Source: an uncultured Bacteroidales bacterium (lineage in GTDB: Bacteria; Bacteroidota; Bacteroidia; Bacteroidales; Paludibacteraceae). From it: a DNA stretch of 15,008 nt. A model generated the notes under the pieces. The model saw only the letters and a list, made by a program, of their open reading frames with translations. It searched no databases and was not told the DNA's origin. Below are positions 14,455-15,008 of the stretch, one piece after another; the first letter of the stretch is position 1, and the number at the start of each line of letters is the position of its first letter. The translations under genes and the position numbers were made by a program. The stretch spans positions 1-15,008 of the forward strand of contig CAMHEP010000027.1 of NCBI GenBank assembly GCA_946184195.1. The letters are read 5' to 3'.

Positions 14455-14485
14455 CAAAGTTACGTCTTTTTTTTCATATACGCAA
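14455..14485 (-). promoter_or_regulatory. Promoter of the DHH gene, directly abutting its start codon
   Basis: Read on the minus strand: TTG (14485-14483), 20 bases, TAACTTTG (14462-14455), then only CAAC before the ATG (14450-14448). With a -7 box centred about 7 bases before the start point, transcription would begin at or within a base or two of the A of ATG. Confidence 0.7.
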
Positions 14486-14530
14486 GCGTTCGACATTTTT
14501 TCAATGAAATCACTCATGCGCTTGTATATG
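14475..14530. repeat. Inverted repeat over the two divergent -33 regions
   Basis: CATATACGCAAGCG (14475-14488) is the reverse complement of CGCTTGTATATG (14519-14530) apart from a 2-base CG insertion. Each arm contains the -33 TTG of one of the two outward-facing promoters. It could be a shared operator, or simply two similar promoters. Confidence 0.5.
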
Positions 14531-14552
14531 TCATTTTTTCTTTGTACCTTTG
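14522..14552 (+). promoter_or_regulatory. Promoter of the DUF1294 gene, 8 bases before the start codon
   Basis: TTG (14522-14524), 20 bases, TACCTTTG (14545-14552), then 8 bases to the ATG at 14561. The predicted leader is about 0-5 bases. The location of this box rules against an earlier in-frame ATG at 14504, which would place the promoter inside the gene. Confidence 0.7.
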
Positions 14553-14560
14553 CAACGAAT

Positions 14561-14860
14561 ATGAACACCACCCTACTCATCTTAATCGGTATTACGCTGT
14601 ATATATTGGTGGTAAATACCATCGCTTTTGCCCTTTACGGAGTGGACAAAAGTAAGGCAAAGAACGGCAAATGGCGCATTCAAGAAGCCACGCTGATATT
14701 GGTAGCACTTTTAGGCGGTGCCCCGGGAGCATGGATAGGTATGCGTTCGTTTCGTCATAAAACCCGGCACAAGAAATTCACTATATTAATACCACTTGCT
14801 GCCCTCGTACAAGGAGCGGTATTCGTGTATATAACTTGGGCTGCAATAGCGGTATTGTAA
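14561..14860 (+). CDS. DUF1294 family small membrane protein
   Basis: Protein of 99 residues, matching the DUF1294 pattern: a first membrane helix (about 3-25), then ALYGVDKSKAKNGKWRIQEATL (its core YGVDKSKAK and KWRI are the hallmark), a second helix with LLGGAPGAWIGM (50-61), FRHKTRHKKF (64-73), and a third helix to the end. The function of the family is not known. The start at 14561 matches the usual family N-terminus, and the promoter lies immediately upstream. A longer reading from 14504 adds 19 residues that span the promoter. It is divergent from the DHH gene and probably monocistronic. Confidence 0.88.
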   Translation: MNTTLLILIGITLYILVVNTIAFALYGVDKSKAKNGKWRIQEATLILVALLGGAPGAWIGMRSFRHKTRHKKFTILIPLAALVQGAVFVYITWAAIAVL

Positions 14861-14990
14861 AGAAAATTGCACATATATATGGAGAAAAAACAGTGGCTCG
14901 TTCAACGAATGCCAATTAGGAACCCAATAAGATGTTCCAACTAATACAGAAAGCATTATAAAACCTAACAAAACGACATACAAACAGGCG

Positions 14991-15007
14991 GACAAGTAGA
15001 GCTTGTC
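14991..15007. terminator. Hairpin cut by the window's end, possible terminator
   Basis: GACAAG (14991-14996) and CTTGTC (15002-15007) are perfect arms around a 5-base loop. The window stops one base later, so any T-run or stem extension cannot be seen. Otherwise bases 14861-15008 show no supported gene. Confidence 0.3.
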
Positions 15008-15008
15008 T

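Noticed and set aside
14504..14560. Earlier start of the DUF1294 protein
   Set aside because: The extra 19 residues would cover a well-formed promoter, and the family normally begins at the first helix, which starts at 14561.
14786..14995. Small minus-strand frame at the right edge with a hydrophobic start
   Set aside because: It overlaps the end of the DUF1294 gene by 75 bases and has no promoter, family motif or continuing context that I can see.

Overview
The window looks like chromosomal DNA of a member of the Bacteroidota, most likely Bacteroidales. Five promoters match the Bacteroidota pattern (TTG, 20 bases, TAnnTTTG) or its -7 half, genes mostly lack Shine-Dalgarno sequences, and the gene sets (RseC followed by RnfBCDGEA, a TolC/HlyD/ABC-2 export operon, a DHH phosphoesterase) are typical of that order. 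I cannot name a genus. No tRNA, rRNA, CRISPR array, insertion sequence or phage gene was seen.

Layout. Bases 1-166 hold a promoter region. Bases 179-5970 are a five-gene plus-strand operon: a TolC-type outer-membrane channel, a HlyD/YbhG-type adaptor, a double-domain ABC ATPase and two ABC-2 permeases. Together they would form a trans-envelope efflux or secretion pump. Bases 5971-6430 are the only long non-coding stretch. It holds a GC-rich repeat block, what may be a remnant of the preceding permease gene, a weak copy of a promoter, a hairpin, the real promoter and a heptamer-like repeat. Bases 6431-8137 encode a Na/Pi cotransporter with a PhoU-like tail. Bases 8240-13366 are the rseC-rnfB-rnfC-rnfD-rnfG-rnfE-rnfA operon for an ion-translocating ferredoxin:NAD oxidoreductase. 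A DHH/DHHA1 phosphoesterase (NrnA-like) converges on it from the minus strand (13371-14450). A small DUF1294 membrane protein (14561-14860) diverges from that gene.

How the genes work together. The pump operon is self-contained, with genes 6-19 bases apart or overlapping. The Rnf operon would couple electron transfer between ferredoxin and NAD to Na+ or H+ transport. The Na/Pi transporter next to it could use a Na+ gradient, but it has its own promoter.

Most noteworthy: RnfB is only 147 residues long. It keeps the membrane anchor and the first four-cysteine Fe-S motif but has none of the 2x[4Fe-4S] ferredoxin modules of ordinary RnfB, and rnfC starts seven bases after its stop, so the missing part is not in the window. 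Second, the divergent DHH and DUF1294 genes have well-formed promoters whose -7 boxes end only 4 and 8 bases before the start codons, which predicts leaderless or nearly leaderless mRNAs. Their -33 regions also form an inverted repeat. Third, heptamer-like repeats sit in the predicted 5' leaders of two unrelated genes.
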